From Achromobacter xylosoxidans (GTDB lineage Bacteria; Pseudomonadota; Gammaproteobacteria; Burkholderiales; Burkholderiaceae_B), in assembly GCF_014490035.1 (NCBI RefSeq), contig NZ_CP061008.1, positions 1,116,001-1,180,000 of the forward strand: a stretch of DNA of 64,000 nucleotides. The letters are read 5' to 3'. A program made the translations under genes and the position numbers. Position 1 is the first letter of the stretch; every line of letters begins with the position of its first letter. Below, one piece after another: positions 1-8,555 of this stretch. The notes under the pieces are model-generated. The model was not told where the DNA came from, searched no databases, and saw only the letters and a list, made by a program, of their open reading frames with translations.

Positions 1-1041
1 GGCGCGGTGGGCTCCGCCGTCGAAGCGGCGCTTGCCGCCGTGCCGGGATTGCAATGGCGTGTCTATGACGGCGTGGTGCCCAATCCCGCCATGGATCAGG
101 TGCGCGCCGCGTTGCGCGTGGCGCGCGAACAGGGCTGCGCCAGTGTGCTGGCGGTGGGCGGGGGCAGCGCCATCGACGTGGCCAAGGCGGTCTACGCCTG
201 CCTGGCGGGCGGGTTCGATGCCGACGAATTGCAGGCGCCGCGAGGGCAAGCCTGGCTGAACGCCGCCGCCGAGGCCGCCGATCCGCTTTTCATCGCCGTG
301 CCCACGACTTCGGGCACCGGCAGCGAAAGCAGCTCGGCCGCGCTGATCCAGGGCGACGACGGGCGCAAGCGCCTGTACCGCTCCCTGCGCGCACGTCCGG
401 CGCTGGTGGCGCTGCAGCCCGAACTCACGCTCAGCCTGCCGCCGCGCCCCACCGCGCAGGGCGGCTTCGATGCCGTGCTGCATGCGCTGGGCGCCTGGAT
501 CAACACCGATCCTTCGCCCGTCGGCAAGGCCATGGCCTTGCAGGCCTTGCGCCTGTGCATGCGGGCGCTGCCCGACGTGCTGCGCGCGCCGGACAGCCTG
601 CGCGCGCGCGCTGACATGCAGATGGGCGCCTATATGGCGGGCCTGGCCATCGGCATGAGCAAGGTGGACGCCGTGCACGCCATGTGCACGCCGCTGGAGT
701 CGCGCGTCCATATGGCGCATGCGGAAGTGCTGGGTCCGATCTTCAGCGTGGTGGCGCGCCACACGGCGCAGACCGCCGCCGCGCCCTATGCCGAGGCCGC
801 ACGCGCGCTGGGCATGGCCGCAACGGGCGACGAGCAGCAGGACGCCCTGGCCCTGATCGTGGCGGTCGAGTCGCTGGCGCGGCTGGCGGGCATTCCTCTG
901 CGCTTTACCGGCTTGGCGCTGTCTGAGCAGGACGCCGCGCAGCTGGCCAGCCAGGCCATGCTGAGCGCGTCCATGCCCGTCAATCCGCGCGTCCTCGCGC
1001 CGGAAGAAATTCAATCCCTATACCTGCAAATGGCCGCGTAA
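1..1041 (+). CDS. Iron-containing alcohol dehydrogenase family protein (5' end cut by window)
   Basis: Family: Fe-type (group III) NAD(P)-dependent alcohol dehydrogenases and maleylacetate reductases, cytoplasmic oxidoreductases. Seen: 346 codons are open from the window edge. The family is usually about 380 residues, so the true start lies upstream, and the GTG at 7 is probably internal. The nucleotide-binding GGGS loop (AVGGGSAIDVAK), the PTTSGTGSE motif and the metal-ligand segment FDAVLHALG (Asp and His) are present. Two later His (VHAM...PLE and HAEV) match the remaining iron ligands. The aldehyde dehydrogenase starts 11 bp after the stop, and an AAGGAG ribosome site overlaps this stop codon, so the two are co-transcribed. 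Inferred role: oxidises the alcohol entering the downstream pathway. The substrate is not readable from sequence. Confidence 0.85.
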   Translation, partial: GAVGSAVEAALAAVPGLQWRVYDGVVPNPAMDQVRAALRVAREQGCASVLAVGGGSAIDVAKAVYACLAGGFDADELQAPRGQAWLNAAAEAADPLFIAVPTTSGTGSESSSAALIQGDDGRKRLYRSLRARPALVALQPELTLSLPPRPTAQGGFDAVLHALGAWINTDPSPVGKAMALQALRLCMRALPDVLRAPDSLRARADMQMGAYMAGLAIGMSKVDAVHAMCTPLESRVHMAHAEVLGPIFSVVARHTAQTAAAPYAEAARALGMAATGDEQQDALALIVAVESLARLAGIPLRFTGLALSEQDAAQLASQAMLSASMPVNPRVLAPEEIQSLYLQMAA

Positions 1042-1052
1042 GGAGCGCCCGC

Positions 1053-2516
1053 ATGGATGTCATCGATTCCCGCCCCTATGAACTGTTGATTGGGGAAAAC
1101 TGGCGCGCAGGCGCCGAAGGCAGCACGTTCGATACCTACAATCCGGCCACGGCGCAGGTGCTTGCCAGCGTGCACGCGGCATCGGCGGCCGACGTCGACG
1201 CCGCCGTGCAGGCCGCGCACACCGCCTTTGAAACGCATTGGCGCAAGACCACGCCGGCCCAGCGCGGCAAGCTGCTGCGGCGCCTGGCCGACCTGTTCGA
1301 GCGCGACCGCGAAAAGCTCGCCTGGATCGAAACGCTGAACGTGGGCAAGCCCATCACGCATTCGCTGGATTCGCTCAAGGGCATGCCGGCGTCGCTGGAG
1401 TACTTCGCGGGCATCATTCCGGCCCTGCGCGGCGAGACCATACCGGTGGGCAATGCCGACGTGCTCAATTTCACGCTACGCGAGCCGCTGGGCGTGTGTG
1501 CGCTCATCATGCCGTGGAATTACCCGATGACGCTCACCGTCAACAAGCTTGGTCCGGCGCTGGCCGCGGGCAACACGGTGATCCTCAAACCCTCCGAAGT
1601 GACGCCGCTGTCCACCATGGCGCTGGCGCGATTGTTCGAGGAAGCCGGCTTTCCGCCCGGCGTGATCAACGTGGTCAACGGCCCGGGCGCCACGGTGGGC
1701 GAACGGCTGGTCACCCATCCGTTGGTATCACGGGTGTCGTTCACTGGCGGCACCGTGACGGGCGCGCGCATCCAGGCGGCCGCGGCTGCAGACGTCAAGC
1801 GCGTCACGCTGGAGCTGGGCGGAAAGTCGCCGCTGATCGTGTTCGAGGACGCGCCGCTGGACAAGGCCGCGGCCGTGGCCGCGGGCGACATCATCAAGAA
1901 TTCCGGCCAGGTCTGCATCGCCTGCACGCGCCTGCTGGTGCAGGAATCCGTGCGCGAGGAGTTCCTTGGCCTGCTGCAGCAGCGCCTGGACACCGTGCGC
2001 ATCGGCTCGCCGGCAGATCCGGCGACCGAGATGGGCCCCCTGGTCAGCGCGGCCCAGAAGCAGCGTGTCGAGAAGTACGTGGCGCTGGCACAGGCAGAGG
2101 GCGCGCAGCCCGCCCATTTCGGCAACATGAAGCTGGAAGGCGATACGGCCAAGGGCTACTTCGTGCCGCCCACGCTGCTGCTGAACTCCCATGCCCGCAT
2201 GCAGAGCGCGCAGGACGAGATCTTCGGTCCGGTGCAATCCGTGATCGGCTTTCGCGACGAGGCCGAGGCCCTGCGCATCGCCAACGACACGCGCTACGGC
2301 CTGGCCGCGGTGCTGTACACGCGCGACGGCGGCCGCGCCCTGCGCATGGCGCGCGGGCTGCAGTCGGGCAGCGTGGCCATCAACACCGGCCTGCGGACGT
2401 CGTTCGATGCGCCGTTCGGCGGCTACAAGCAGTCCGGCATCGGCAAGGAACGCGGGCTGGAAGCCATCTACGAAAACACGCAGCTCAAGAACATCAAGTA
2501 CGACACCACGATCTAG
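1053..2516 (+). CDS. NAD(P)-dependent aldehyde dehydrogenase
   Basis: 487 residues, full length for the ALDH superfamily, of betaine/phenylacetaldehyde dehydrogenase type. Seen: PWNYP and KPSE cofactor-binding motifs, the FTGGT motif, general-base Glu254 in LELGGK, catalytic Cys288 in GQVCIACTR, and the C-terminal PFGGYKQSGIGKE signature. It should oxidise an aldehyde to the carboxylic acid in the cytoplasm. Placed directly after the alcohol dehydrogenase, it makes a two-step alcohol-to-acid module, and the acid would then be activated by the acyl-CoA ligase further down. A good AAGGAG ribosome site lies about 8 bp before the ATG. The exact substrate is unknown. Confidence 0.93.
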   Translation: MDVIDSRPYELLIGENWRAGAEGSTFDTYNPATAQVLASVHAASAADVDAAVQAAHTAFETHWRKTTPAQRGKLLRRLADLFERDREKLAWIETLNVGKPITHSLDSLKGMPASLEYFAGIIPALRGETIPVGNADVLNFTLREPLGVCALIMPWNYPMTLTVNKLGPALAAGNTVILKPSEVTPLSTMALARLFEEAGFPPGVINVVNGPGATVGERLVTHPLVSRVSFTGGTVTGARIQAAAAADVKRVTLELGGKSPLIVFEDAPLDKAAAVAAGDIIKNSGQVCIACTRLLVQESVREEFLGLLQQRLDTVRIGSPADPATEMGPLVSAAQKQRVEKYVALAQAEGAQPAHFGNMKLEGDTAKGYFVPPTLLLNSHARMQSAQDEIFGPVQSVIGFRDEAEALRIANDTRYGLAAVLYTRDGGRALRMARGLQSGSVAINTGLRTSFDAPFGGYKQSGIGKERGLEAIYENTQLKNIKYDTTI

Positions 2517-2538
2517 CGTGGCGCCCACAGGAGACAAC

Positions 2539-3504
2539 ATGAAGTTCATCGTCAAGCTGGCCTCGGGCCTGGCCGCCTGCATGCTGGCGGCCGGCGCGCA
2601 CGCGGAATGGCCCGACCGGCCCATCCGCATGGTCATCGGCTTTGCGCCCGGGGGCGCTTCGGACATCGCTTTCAAGATGGTGCAGGACGAGCTGTCCAAA
2701 AAGCTCGGGCAGCCCGTGGTGCCGATCTACAAGCCCGGCGCCAACGGCAACATCGCCAACCAGGCAGTCGCCACGGCCGAACCCGACGGCTACACGGCGC
2801 TGTGGGCCAACGTCGGGCCGCTGGCCATCAACACCTACCTCTACAAGGGCGTGCAGGTCGATCCGGGCAAGGCCTTTGTGCCGGTCACGCAATTGACCGA
2901 TTCGCCGCTGGTGGTGGTGGTCCCGAAGTCTTCACCGTTCCAGACCATGCAGGACCTGGTGCAGGCGGCGAAGAAGCCCGACGCGGGGCTGTCGTACGGG
3001 TCCGCCGGGCATGGCAGTTCCATGCACGTGGCGGGAGCCGCGTTGTCGCTGGCTCTGAACGCGCCCATGACGCACGTGCCTTACAAGGGCAGCGCGCCGG
3101 CGCTGCAGGACCTGATCGCCGGGCGCTTGTCCTTCATGGTGGACAGCCGCTCCACCACCGCGCCCTTCATCAAGGAAGGCACGCTGCGCGCGCTCGCCGT
3201 CAGCGGCGACCAGCGCGTGGCGGACATGCCCGACGTGCCCACGGTGGCCGAGTCCGGCGTGCCCGGCTTCAAGGTGACGACCTGGCAGGCTGTGGTCATG
3301 CCCGCCGGCACGCCGCAGCCCATCGTCGACAAGTTCTCCGGCGCGCTGCGCGAAACCTTGCAGATGCCGGAAGTGCAGGAACGCTTCGCGCGCATCTACA
3401 CGCCGCTGGTGGGCAGCACGCCCGAAGCCTTCGCGGCGTTCTGGGCCAAGGAAAGAGCCGGCGCCAAGACGCTGGTGGAACAGGCGCGCCTGCAGGTCGA
3501 TTGA
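2539..3504 (+). CDS. Bug/TctC-family periplasmic solute-binding protein
   Basis: 321 residues from the ATG at 2539, chosen because it is preceded by CAGGAG and begins a clean signal peptide (MKFIVKLASGLAACMLAAGAHA, cleavage after AHA). The mature part starts EWPDRPIRM and has the Bug signatures GFAPGGASD, a KPGANGNIA segment and EPDGYT. Bug proteins bind carboxylates or similar small anions in the periplasm. Some serve tripartite TctABC transporters, and many are orphans, as here. Its place inside the catabolic operon suggests that it binds the operon's substrate or a relative. A very strong hairpin follows the stop codon at once. Confidence 0.9.
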   Translation: MKFIVKLASGLAACMLAAGAHAEWPDRPIRMVIGFAPGGASDIAFKMVQDELSKKLGQPVVPIYKPGANGNIANQAVATAEPDGYTALWANVGPLAINTYLYKGVQVDPGKAFVPVTQLTDSPLVVVVPKSSPFQTMQDLVQAAKKPDAGLSYGSAGHGSSMHVAGAALSLALNAPMTHVPYKGSAPALQDLIAGRLSFMVDSRSTTAPFIKEGTLRALAVSGDQRVADMPDVPTVAESGVPGFKVTTWQAVVMPAGTPQPIVDKFSGALRETLQMPEVQERFARIYTPLVGSTPEAFAAFWAKERAGAKTLVEQARLQVD

Positions 3505-3505
3505 A

Positions 3506-3529
3506 CGCCGGGCCCGGGCGGGCCCGGCG
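3506..3529 (+). other. Perfect GC hairpin directly after the Bug gene
   Basis: A 10-bp perfect inverted repeat (CGCCGGGCCC / GGGCCCGGCG) with a GGGC loop begins two bases after the TGA of the Bug gene. No T-run follows, and the next gene of the operon starts 35 bp further on, so a full terminator is unlikely. Inferred: an intercistronic stem that protects the upstream mRNA 3' end from exonucleases, or causes partial termination, so the periplasmic receptor is made in excess over the enzymes. Confidence 0.6.
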
Positions 3530-3564
3530 CGGCGGGAACATTGAAACTCGAATGGAATGGCATC

Positions 3565-4314
3565 ATGGATCTGGAACTGAATGGTTGCACCGCTTTCATC
3601 ACGGGCGGCGCGGGCACGCTGGGCATGGCAATGGCCAGGCGCTTCGTGCAGGAAGGCTGCAACGTGGTGGTGTGCGACGCCAATGAAGCGGCGATCGAAT
3701 CCGCCTGCGCGGAACTGTCGGAATTGGGCGGCAACGTCCTGGGTGCGCGCGCCGACGTGACCAACAAGGACGAGGTGGGCCGCGCCGTGCAGCTGGCGGT
3801 CGAGCGCTGGAAGAAGGTGGACATACTGGTCAACAACGCGGGCTTTGCGCGCGACCGTTACCTGACCAAGATGTCCGAGGAGGATTGGCACGCGGTGCTG
3901 GACGTGACGCTGCAGGGGGCATTCCATTGCTCGCGCGCCGTGCTGCCGCTGATGATGGAACAGCGCTTCGGCCGCGTCATCAACATCGCCTCGCGCGCCC
4001 ATTTGGGAAATCCGGGGCAGACCAACTACTCGGCCGCCAAGGCCGGACTGATCGGCTTCACGCGCTCGCTGGCGCTGGAGTCCGGCAAGTTCGGCATCAC
4101 CGCCAACGCGGTCGCCCCGGGCGTCATTTCGACGCCGCGCATGCAGCAGCGCCCCGACTACCAAGAGCTGACCGAACGCGCCAAGACCAACACGCCGGTC
4201 GGCCGCCTGGGCGACCCGGCCGACGTGGCCGCGACAGTAGCCTTCCTGGCCTCGCGCCTGGCCGGCTTCACCACGGGCGAGACCGTGCACGTGACGGGAG
4301 GGCGCTACGCATGA
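3565..4314 (+). CDS. SDR-family oxidoreductase (3-oxoacyl-ACP/3-hydroxyacyl-CoA reductase type)
   Basis: 249 residues from the ATG at 3565; an in-frame TTG at 3541 would add eight residues before the usual SDR start. Seen: cofactor loop TGGAGTLG near residue 10, NNAG motif, Ser in NIASRA, and catalytic YxxxK in NYSAAK. These are the classical SDR catalytic residues, so it is an NAD(P)H-linked alcohol/ketone oxidoreductase. The stop codon overlaps the next start (ATGA at 4311), which shows translational coupling to the MaoC hydratase. Such SDR-MaoC pairs usually work on 3-hydroxyacyl or enoyl thioesters, consistent with the CoA ligase that follows. Confidence 0.9.
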   Translation: MDLELNGCTAFITGGAGTLGMAMARRFVQEGCNVVVCDANEAAIESACAELSELGGNVLGARADVTNKDEVGRAVQLAVERWKKVDILVNNAGFARDRYLTKMSEEDWHAVLDVTLQGAFHCSRAVLPLMMEQRFGRVINIASRAHLGNPGQTNYSAAKAGLIGFTRSLALESGKFGITANAVAPGVISTPRMQQRPDYQELTERAKTNTPVGRLGDPADVAATVAFLASRLAGFTTGETVHVTGGRYA

Positions 4315-4808
4315 GCACGCCATTCGATCTGGACGAACACCTGGGCCGGCGCCTGTACTTCGAGGACCTGGCGTCCGGGCAGTCCTGGGAAAGCCCGCGC
4401 CGCACGGTCACCGAAGCGGATGTGGTGCAGTTCGCCGGGCTGTCCGGCGACTACAACGCGCTGCACACGGATGCAGTATTCGCCGCCAGCCATCCTTTTG
4501 GCCAGCGCGCCGCGCACGGCATGCTGACCCTGGCCATCGCGTCGGGCCTGACCACCCGCATGCCCGTGTACCGGCTGATGGACGGCACCCGGCTGGCGCT
4601 GACCGAACTGCGCTGCGTGTGGCGCAAGCCGGTGCTCATCGGCGACACCATCCACGTTGAACTCGGCATAGGTGAAAAGACGCTGTCGCAGAAACGCCCC
4701 GGCACGGGCCGCGTGACCATGCTGCGCACGGTGAAGAACCAGAACGGCGAGGTCGTGGTGGAGTCGGAATGGACCACCCTGATGAAATGCCGACCGGAGG
4801 CCGCATGA
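4311..4808 (+). CDS. MaoC-like (R)-specific enoyl-CoA hydratase/dehydratase
   Basis: 165 residues, a single hot-dog domain of normal MaoC length. Seen: the hydratase-2 motif, here SGDYNALHTD followed by FGQRAAHGM, which carries the catalytic Asp and His. The start overlaps the SDR stop (ATGA) and its own TGA overlaps the next ATG at 4805, so three genes are translationally coupled. Family role: reversible hydration of trans-2-enoyl-CoA thioesters. In this operon it would hydrate or dehydrate a CoA ester made by the adjacent ligase. The natural acyl chain is not known. Confidence 0.88.
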   Translation: MSTPFDLDEHLGRRLYFEDLASGQSWESPRRTVTEADVVQFAGLSGDYNALHTDAVFAASHPFGQRAAHGMLTLAIASGLTTRMPVYRLMDGTRLALTELRCVWRKPVLIGDTIHVELGIGEKTLSQKRPGTGRVTMLRTVKNQNGEVVVESEWTTLMKCRPEAA

Positions 4809-6940
4809 GCGCCAGTCCTTCCCAGTTCGATCCCAATGTCCGCTTCGATGATCTGGTGGAACTGACGCGGCCGCGTTCGGTCATGATCGTGGGCGCTTCC
4901 AGCAAGCCGGGAACGCTGGGCCACACCACCGTGGTCAATGTGCTGGAGCACTCGGATTTCGACGGCGAGGTGTACCTGGTCAACCCCAAGGGCGGCGAAC
5001 TCTTCGGCAAGCCCTTGCACGCCAGCGTGGACGCGGTGCCGGCGCAAGGCATCGACGTGGCGCTGCTGCTGGTGCCGGCCGAATCCGCCGTCGCCACGTT
5101 GCAGGCCTGCGCCGGCAAGGGCGTGCGCTACGTCATCGTGTTCACCGGCGGCTTCGCTGAACTGGGCGAGGCCGGGCGCACGGTCGAGGCCGAGATGCTG
5201 GCGCTGGCGCAGCGCAGCGGCATGAGGCTGTACGGCCCCAACTGCGCCGGCATGACCATGCTGGCGCCGCGCCTGGGCCTGACCTTTTCCACCGAATTCC
5301 GCAACGACGGCAGGACCGGCAAGCTCTCGCGCATCGGCCTGGTGACGCAGGGCGGCGGCCTGGGCCGTTCGCTCATGCAGGGCAACGAGCGCGGCGTGTG
5401 CTTTTCGCGCTGGTTCTCCACCGGCAACGAACTGGACCTGGACAGCGCGGACTTCATCAACTGGCTGGCGCATGACCCGGGCACCGACCTGATCTGCACC
5501 GTGATGGAGGGCATACGCAGCGGCCCGCGGTTCATCGCGGCGGCGGCTGCCGCGCGCCGCGCGGGCAAGCCGCTGATCGCGCTGAAGATCGGCCGCTCGG
5601 ATTTTGGCAAGAAGGCAGCGCAATCGCACACCGCGTCGCTGGCCGGCGAGGACGCCGTCAACGACGCGGTGTTCTCGCAGTACGGGGTCATCCGGGTGGA
5701 AGACCTGGACGAACTGCTGGACGTCGCCAGCCTGATATCGCGCGTGGGCGTGCGCAGCCTGCGCAACATCTGCGTGTATTCGTCGTCGGGCGGCGCGGGC
5801 GTGCTGTCGGCCGACAAGGTGGGCGAAGCCGGGTTGGCAATGGCTGTGTTGGCCGACGAGACCGTGGCCGAGATGGCGCGGCACGCGCCCGCCTACGCGG
5901 CCCTGACCAACCCCGTGGACCTGACCACCAAGGCGCTGACCGATCCGGACCTGGCGCGGCGCTGCCTGGCGCCGCTGTTCGCGGACCCGGGCGTGGACGC
6001 GGTGCTCTACCCCATCACCTCCAATTATTCGGCCAGCACCGAAGGGCTGGTGCGCAACATGCTGGCGGTGGCGCAGGGCGGCGCCAAGGCGTTCGTGCCG
6101 GTCTGGATGAGCAGCCGCCGCGGTCCGGCGCACGACCTGCTGATCCAGGAAGGATTCGCGCCTGTCTACAGCCTGCGCAACGCCATGCAGGCGCTCAAGC
6201 GCGTCAGCGCGTACGCGGACCAGGCCACTGATGAGGCGCCAGAAGCCCCGCTCATCGGCCTGCCTTCGGCCGCGCCTGCCATGCAGCTGCCCTGCAATGA
6301 ATCGCAGGCCAAGGCGCTGCTGGCGCAGTACGGCGTGCGCGCGCCCCGCGAATCCCAGGCGGCCACGGCGCAAGAGGCGGCGGCAGTGGCCTGCGCCATC
6401 GGCTTTCCGGTGGCGCTCAAACTGGTGGCCGACGGCGTGCTGCACAAGAGCGAGATCGGCGGCGTGCAGCTGCGGCTGCGCGATGAGGCCGAAGTGCGGC
6501 AGGCCTTCGAGAACATCGCCGCGAACGCGGCGCGGCATCAGGTGCCGGCCGCGGCCATCCGCGGCGTGCTGGTGTCGGAAATGGTGGTCGACGGCGTGGA
6601 GATGCTGGTGGGCCTGCATCGCGACGAGGTTTTCGGCCCGGTGCTGAGCGTGGGCGCGGGCGGCGTGTGGGTGGAGGTCGAGGCCGACGTGGCGCGTTGC
6701 CATCTGCCGGCCAGCCGCAAGCGGATCGAGCGCGCGCTGGATCAGACGCGCATCGCGCGCCGCCTGGCCAGCCATCGCGGCCTGCCGGCGCGCGACAGGG
6801 TGGCCCTGGTGGACGCCGTGCAGCGCATCGCGGCCTTGTTCACGGCCCTGGGCGACGGCGTGCAATCGCTGGAGGTCAATCCGCTGGTGGTGTTGGACGA
6901 AGGACGCGGCGTGGTGGCGCTGGACGCCGTCATCGAATAG
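4805..6940 (+). CDS. Acyl-CoA synthetase, NDP-forming (acetate-CoA ligase family, fused alpha-beta)
   Basis: 711 residues. The ATG at 4805 is preferred to an in-frame ATG at 4769 because GGAGG lies just before it and it forms an ATGA overlap with the MaoC gene. Domains: N-terminal CoA-binding Rossmann domain (about 20-150, MIVGASSKPG), succinyl-CoA-synthetase-like flavodoxin domains (about 150-460) with the phosphohistidine motif SHTASLAG (His275), then a C-terminal ATP-grasp domain (about 490-711; PVALKLVADGVLHKSE and LEVNPL). This family makes acyl-CoA from acid, CoA and ATP through phosphoenzyme intermediates. Here it most likely activates the acid released by the aldehyde dehydrogenase. 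Confidence 0.92.
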   Translation: MSASPSQFDPNVRFDDLVELTRPRSVMIVGASSKPGTLGHTTVVNVLEHSDFDGEVYLVNPKGGELFGKPLHASVDAVPAQGIDVALLLVPAESAVATLQACAGKGVRYVIVFTGGFAELGEAGRTVEAEMLALAQRSGMRLYGPNCAGMTMLAPRLGLTFSTEFRNDGRTGKLSRIGLVTQGGGLGRSLMQGNERGVCFSRWFSTGNELDLDSADFINWLAHDPGTDLICTVMEGIRSGPRFIAAAAAARRAGKPLIALKIGRSDFGKKAAQSHTASLAGEDAVNDAVFSQYGVIRVEDLDELLDVASLISRVGVRSLRNICVYSSSGGAGVLSADKVGEAGLAMAVLADETVAEMARHAPAYAALTNPVDLTTKALTDPDLARRCLAPLFADPGVDAVLYPITSNYSASTEGLVRNMLAVAQGGAKAFVPVWMSSRRGPAHDLLIQEGFAPVYSLRNAMQALKRVSAYADQATDEAPEAPLIGLPSAAPAMQLPCNESQAKALLAQYGVRAPRESQAATAQEAAAVACAIGFPVALKLVADGVLHKSEIGGVQLRLRDEAEVRQAFENIAANAARHQVPAAAIRGVLVSEMVVDGVEMLVGLHRDEVFGPVLSVGAGGVWVEVEADVARCHLPASRKRIERALDQTRIARRLASHRGLPARDRVALVDAVQRIAALFTALGDGVQSLEVNPLVVLDEGRGVVALDAVIE

Positions 6941-6949
6941 CAAGCCGGC

Positions 6950-6967
6950 GCAGCGGCCGTCCGCTGC
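6950..6967 (+). other. Intercistronic hairpin before the lyase gene
   Basis: Perfect 7-bp stem GCAGCGG / CCGCTGC with a CCGT loop between the ligase stop (6940) and the lyase start (6993). An A-rich stretch and a GGAG ribosome site follow. It has no T-run, so it is read as an mRNA-processing or stability element and not a terminator. Confidence 0.4.
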
Positions 6968-6992
6968 CCGGGAAAAAACACGGAGATTTCAG

Positions 6993-7739
6993 ATGTTCGA
7001 CAGCAAGATCGGAGGCGGCGACGCCCATACCATCCTGGTGCGAGGCCATGACCTGGTGCAGGACCTGTTCCAGCGCGATTTCATCGACGTGCTGGCCCTG
7101 GAGCTGCTGGGCGAGTTTCCCACGCCCCAGCTCAAGACCATGCTCAACCTGTTCCTGGTGAGCGCGACCGACCACGGCCTAACGCCCAGCGCCTTGTCGG
7201 CGCGGCTGACCCTGCACGGCGCGCCCGAGGCCATGCAGGGCGCCCTGGCTGCGGGATTGCTGGGCGCCGGCAGCCGCTTTCTCGGCGTGATCGAATACGC
7301 CGCGCGCTTTCTGCGCGACGCCCTGCCCAAGCAGGACAGCTACACGGACGAGGAACTGCGCCGCTATGCCGAGGAATGCGTCGCGGCCAACAAGGCGGCC
7401 AAGCGCAAGATTCCCGGCGTGGGGCATCCGATACACGTGGATGGCGATCCCCGTTGTGAAAAGATGTTTGAGATCGCCAGGGACTGCGGCTATTACGGCA
7501 ATTATTCGCGCTTTGCCGTGGAGCTGGCCGCCGCCGCGGCGCGCCAGTCCGGCCGCAAGATTCCGCTGAACGCCACCGGGGCCAAGGGCGCCATCGTGCT
7601 CGACATGGGCCTGACGCCTGAATTGGGCAAGGCCTTGACGATGATCGGACGTTCGGTGGGCCTGATGGCGCACATCATCGAGGAACAGAAAAACCCCATC
7701 GCCCAGAAAGTGTGGGACATGGCTGCCGGCAACGAGTGA
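6993..7739 (+). CDS. Citryl-CoA lyase / citrate-synthase-like C-C lyase
   Basis: 248 residues, much shorter than citrate synthase (about 430) and equal in size to the stand-alone citryl-CoA lyase domain that ends ATP-citrate lyase. Seen: the citrate-synthase-fold segments GHDLVQDLF, LLGAGSRFLGVIEYAARFL, the His motif PGVGHPIH and an NATGAKGAIVLDMGL segment. Family chemistry is reversible cleavage of a 3-carboxy-3-hydroxyacyl-CoA to acetyl-CoA (or homologue) and an oxo acid. As the last gene of the operon, behind an NDP-forming CoA ligase and a MaoC hydratase, it plausibly makes the final cleavage of a citryl-CoA-like thioester. Whether citrate itself is the substrate cannot be read. Confidence 0.82.
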   Translation: MFDSKIGGGDAHTILVRGHDLVQDLFQRDFIDVLALELLGEFPTPQLKTMLNLFLVSATDHGLTPSALSARLTLHGAPEAMQGALAAGLLGAGSRFLGVIEYAARFLRDALPKQDSYTDEELRRYAEECVAANKAAKRKIPGVGHPIHVDGDPRCEKMFEIARDCGYYGNYSRFAVELAAAAARQSGRKIPLNATGAKGAIVLDMGLTPELGKALTMIGRSVGLMAHIIEEQKNPIAQKVWDMAAGNE

Positions 7740-7758
7740 TGCGTCTGCCGGGCCGGAT

Positions 7759-8418
7759 TCAGTCCCGGTCCGGCGCGCCCAGCGGGAACAGCGGCCGGTA
7801 GGGCCGCGCTTCTTCCACGGCTCGCGCGAACGAAGGACGCGCCAGCAGGCGAGCCCGATAGGCGCGCAACGTTGGATAGGCGTCGGCGATACGGTGCGTC
7901 CAGTCGCCATAGAAGAGCGAGGGCGCGGCGGCGCAGTCCGCCAGGGTGAAGTCCTCGCCAGCCGCCCAGGTCTTGCCGGCCAGATGCGTTTCGAGCCATG
8001 CATAGGCGACTTCCAGCTTTTCCACCGCCAGGGCCAGCGCTTCCCGCCGCTTGCTCTCGTCGCCCGATAGCGCGCCGCCTACCGCATGCTGCGTCCAGCT
8101 CATGACGTGCAGGTCGAAGAACCGGTCCAGGAAGCGCACCTGCAGCGCCGCCCTGGGATCGGCGGGCAGCAGGCGCTGCGGCCCGGGATGCTCCAGCTGC
8201 AGATGTTCGATGATGATGCTGGTCTCGGCGATGTTGCGGCCGCCGTCTTCCAGCAGCGGGAACTTGTGCAGGGGCCAGCGGCGCAGCCATTCGGCCGCGT
8301 GCTCTGGCGTGTCCGGGCCGATGCAGCGGAACTCGAACGGGGTGCCGTTTTCGTACAGCGCGATCAATACCTTTTGCGTGTAGGAAGAGAACGGATGGCC
8401 GTAAAGCGCGAGCGGCAT
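7759..8418 (-). CDS. Glutathione S-transferase family protein
   Basis: 219 residues with the two-domain soluble GST layout: thioredoxin-like N-terminal half beginning LALYGHPFSSYTQKVLIAL, the cis-Pro region HKFPLLEDGG and ETSIIIEHL, then an all-alpha C-terminal half with the conserved FTLADC motif. Family members conjugate glutathione to electrophiles or isomerise substrates in the cytoplasm. It is convergent with the lyase operon, only 19 bp apart. The gap and 3' end hold an imperfect GC-rich inverted repeat (about 7747-7775) that may act as a shared transcript end. Confidence 0.9.
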   Translation of the reverse strand: MPLALYGHPFSSYTQKVLIALYENGTPFEFRCIGPDTPEHAAEWLRRWPLHKFPLLEDGGRNIAETSIIIEHLQLEHPGPQRLLPADPRAALQVRFLDRFFDLHVMSWTQHAVGGALSGDESKRREALALAVEKLEVAYAWLETHLAGKTWAAGEDFTLADCAAAPSLFYGDWTHRIADAYPTLRAYRARLLARPSFARAVEEARPYRPLFPLGAPDRD

Positions 8419-8555
8419 GGCGGGGTCTCCTGGCGGGATGGCGACAGACGATGCCTAGCATCGCCGAGACGAGAAACAACCGCAACAAGTAACTTCAAAC
8501 CTTTTGTGTCAACCATCGAAGCGCCCACAGTGACGGTGTTCCAGTCGCGGGCGGA

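Noticed and set aside
3541..3564. TTG start eight codons upstream for the SDR gene
   Set aside because: Adds residues not typical of the family, while ATG 3565 gives the standard SDR N-terminus.
4451..6943. Long open frame on the minus strand (about 830 codons) opposite the MaoC and CoA-ligase genes
   Set aside because: Composition is His/Arg/Ala/Gln-rich with no domain; it is the antisense shadow of two well-supported genes in high-GC DNA.
7747..7775. GC-rich imperfect inverted repeat as a bidirectional terminator
   Set aside because: Arms match only 9 of 11 and no T-run follows on either strand; noted in the GST entry only.
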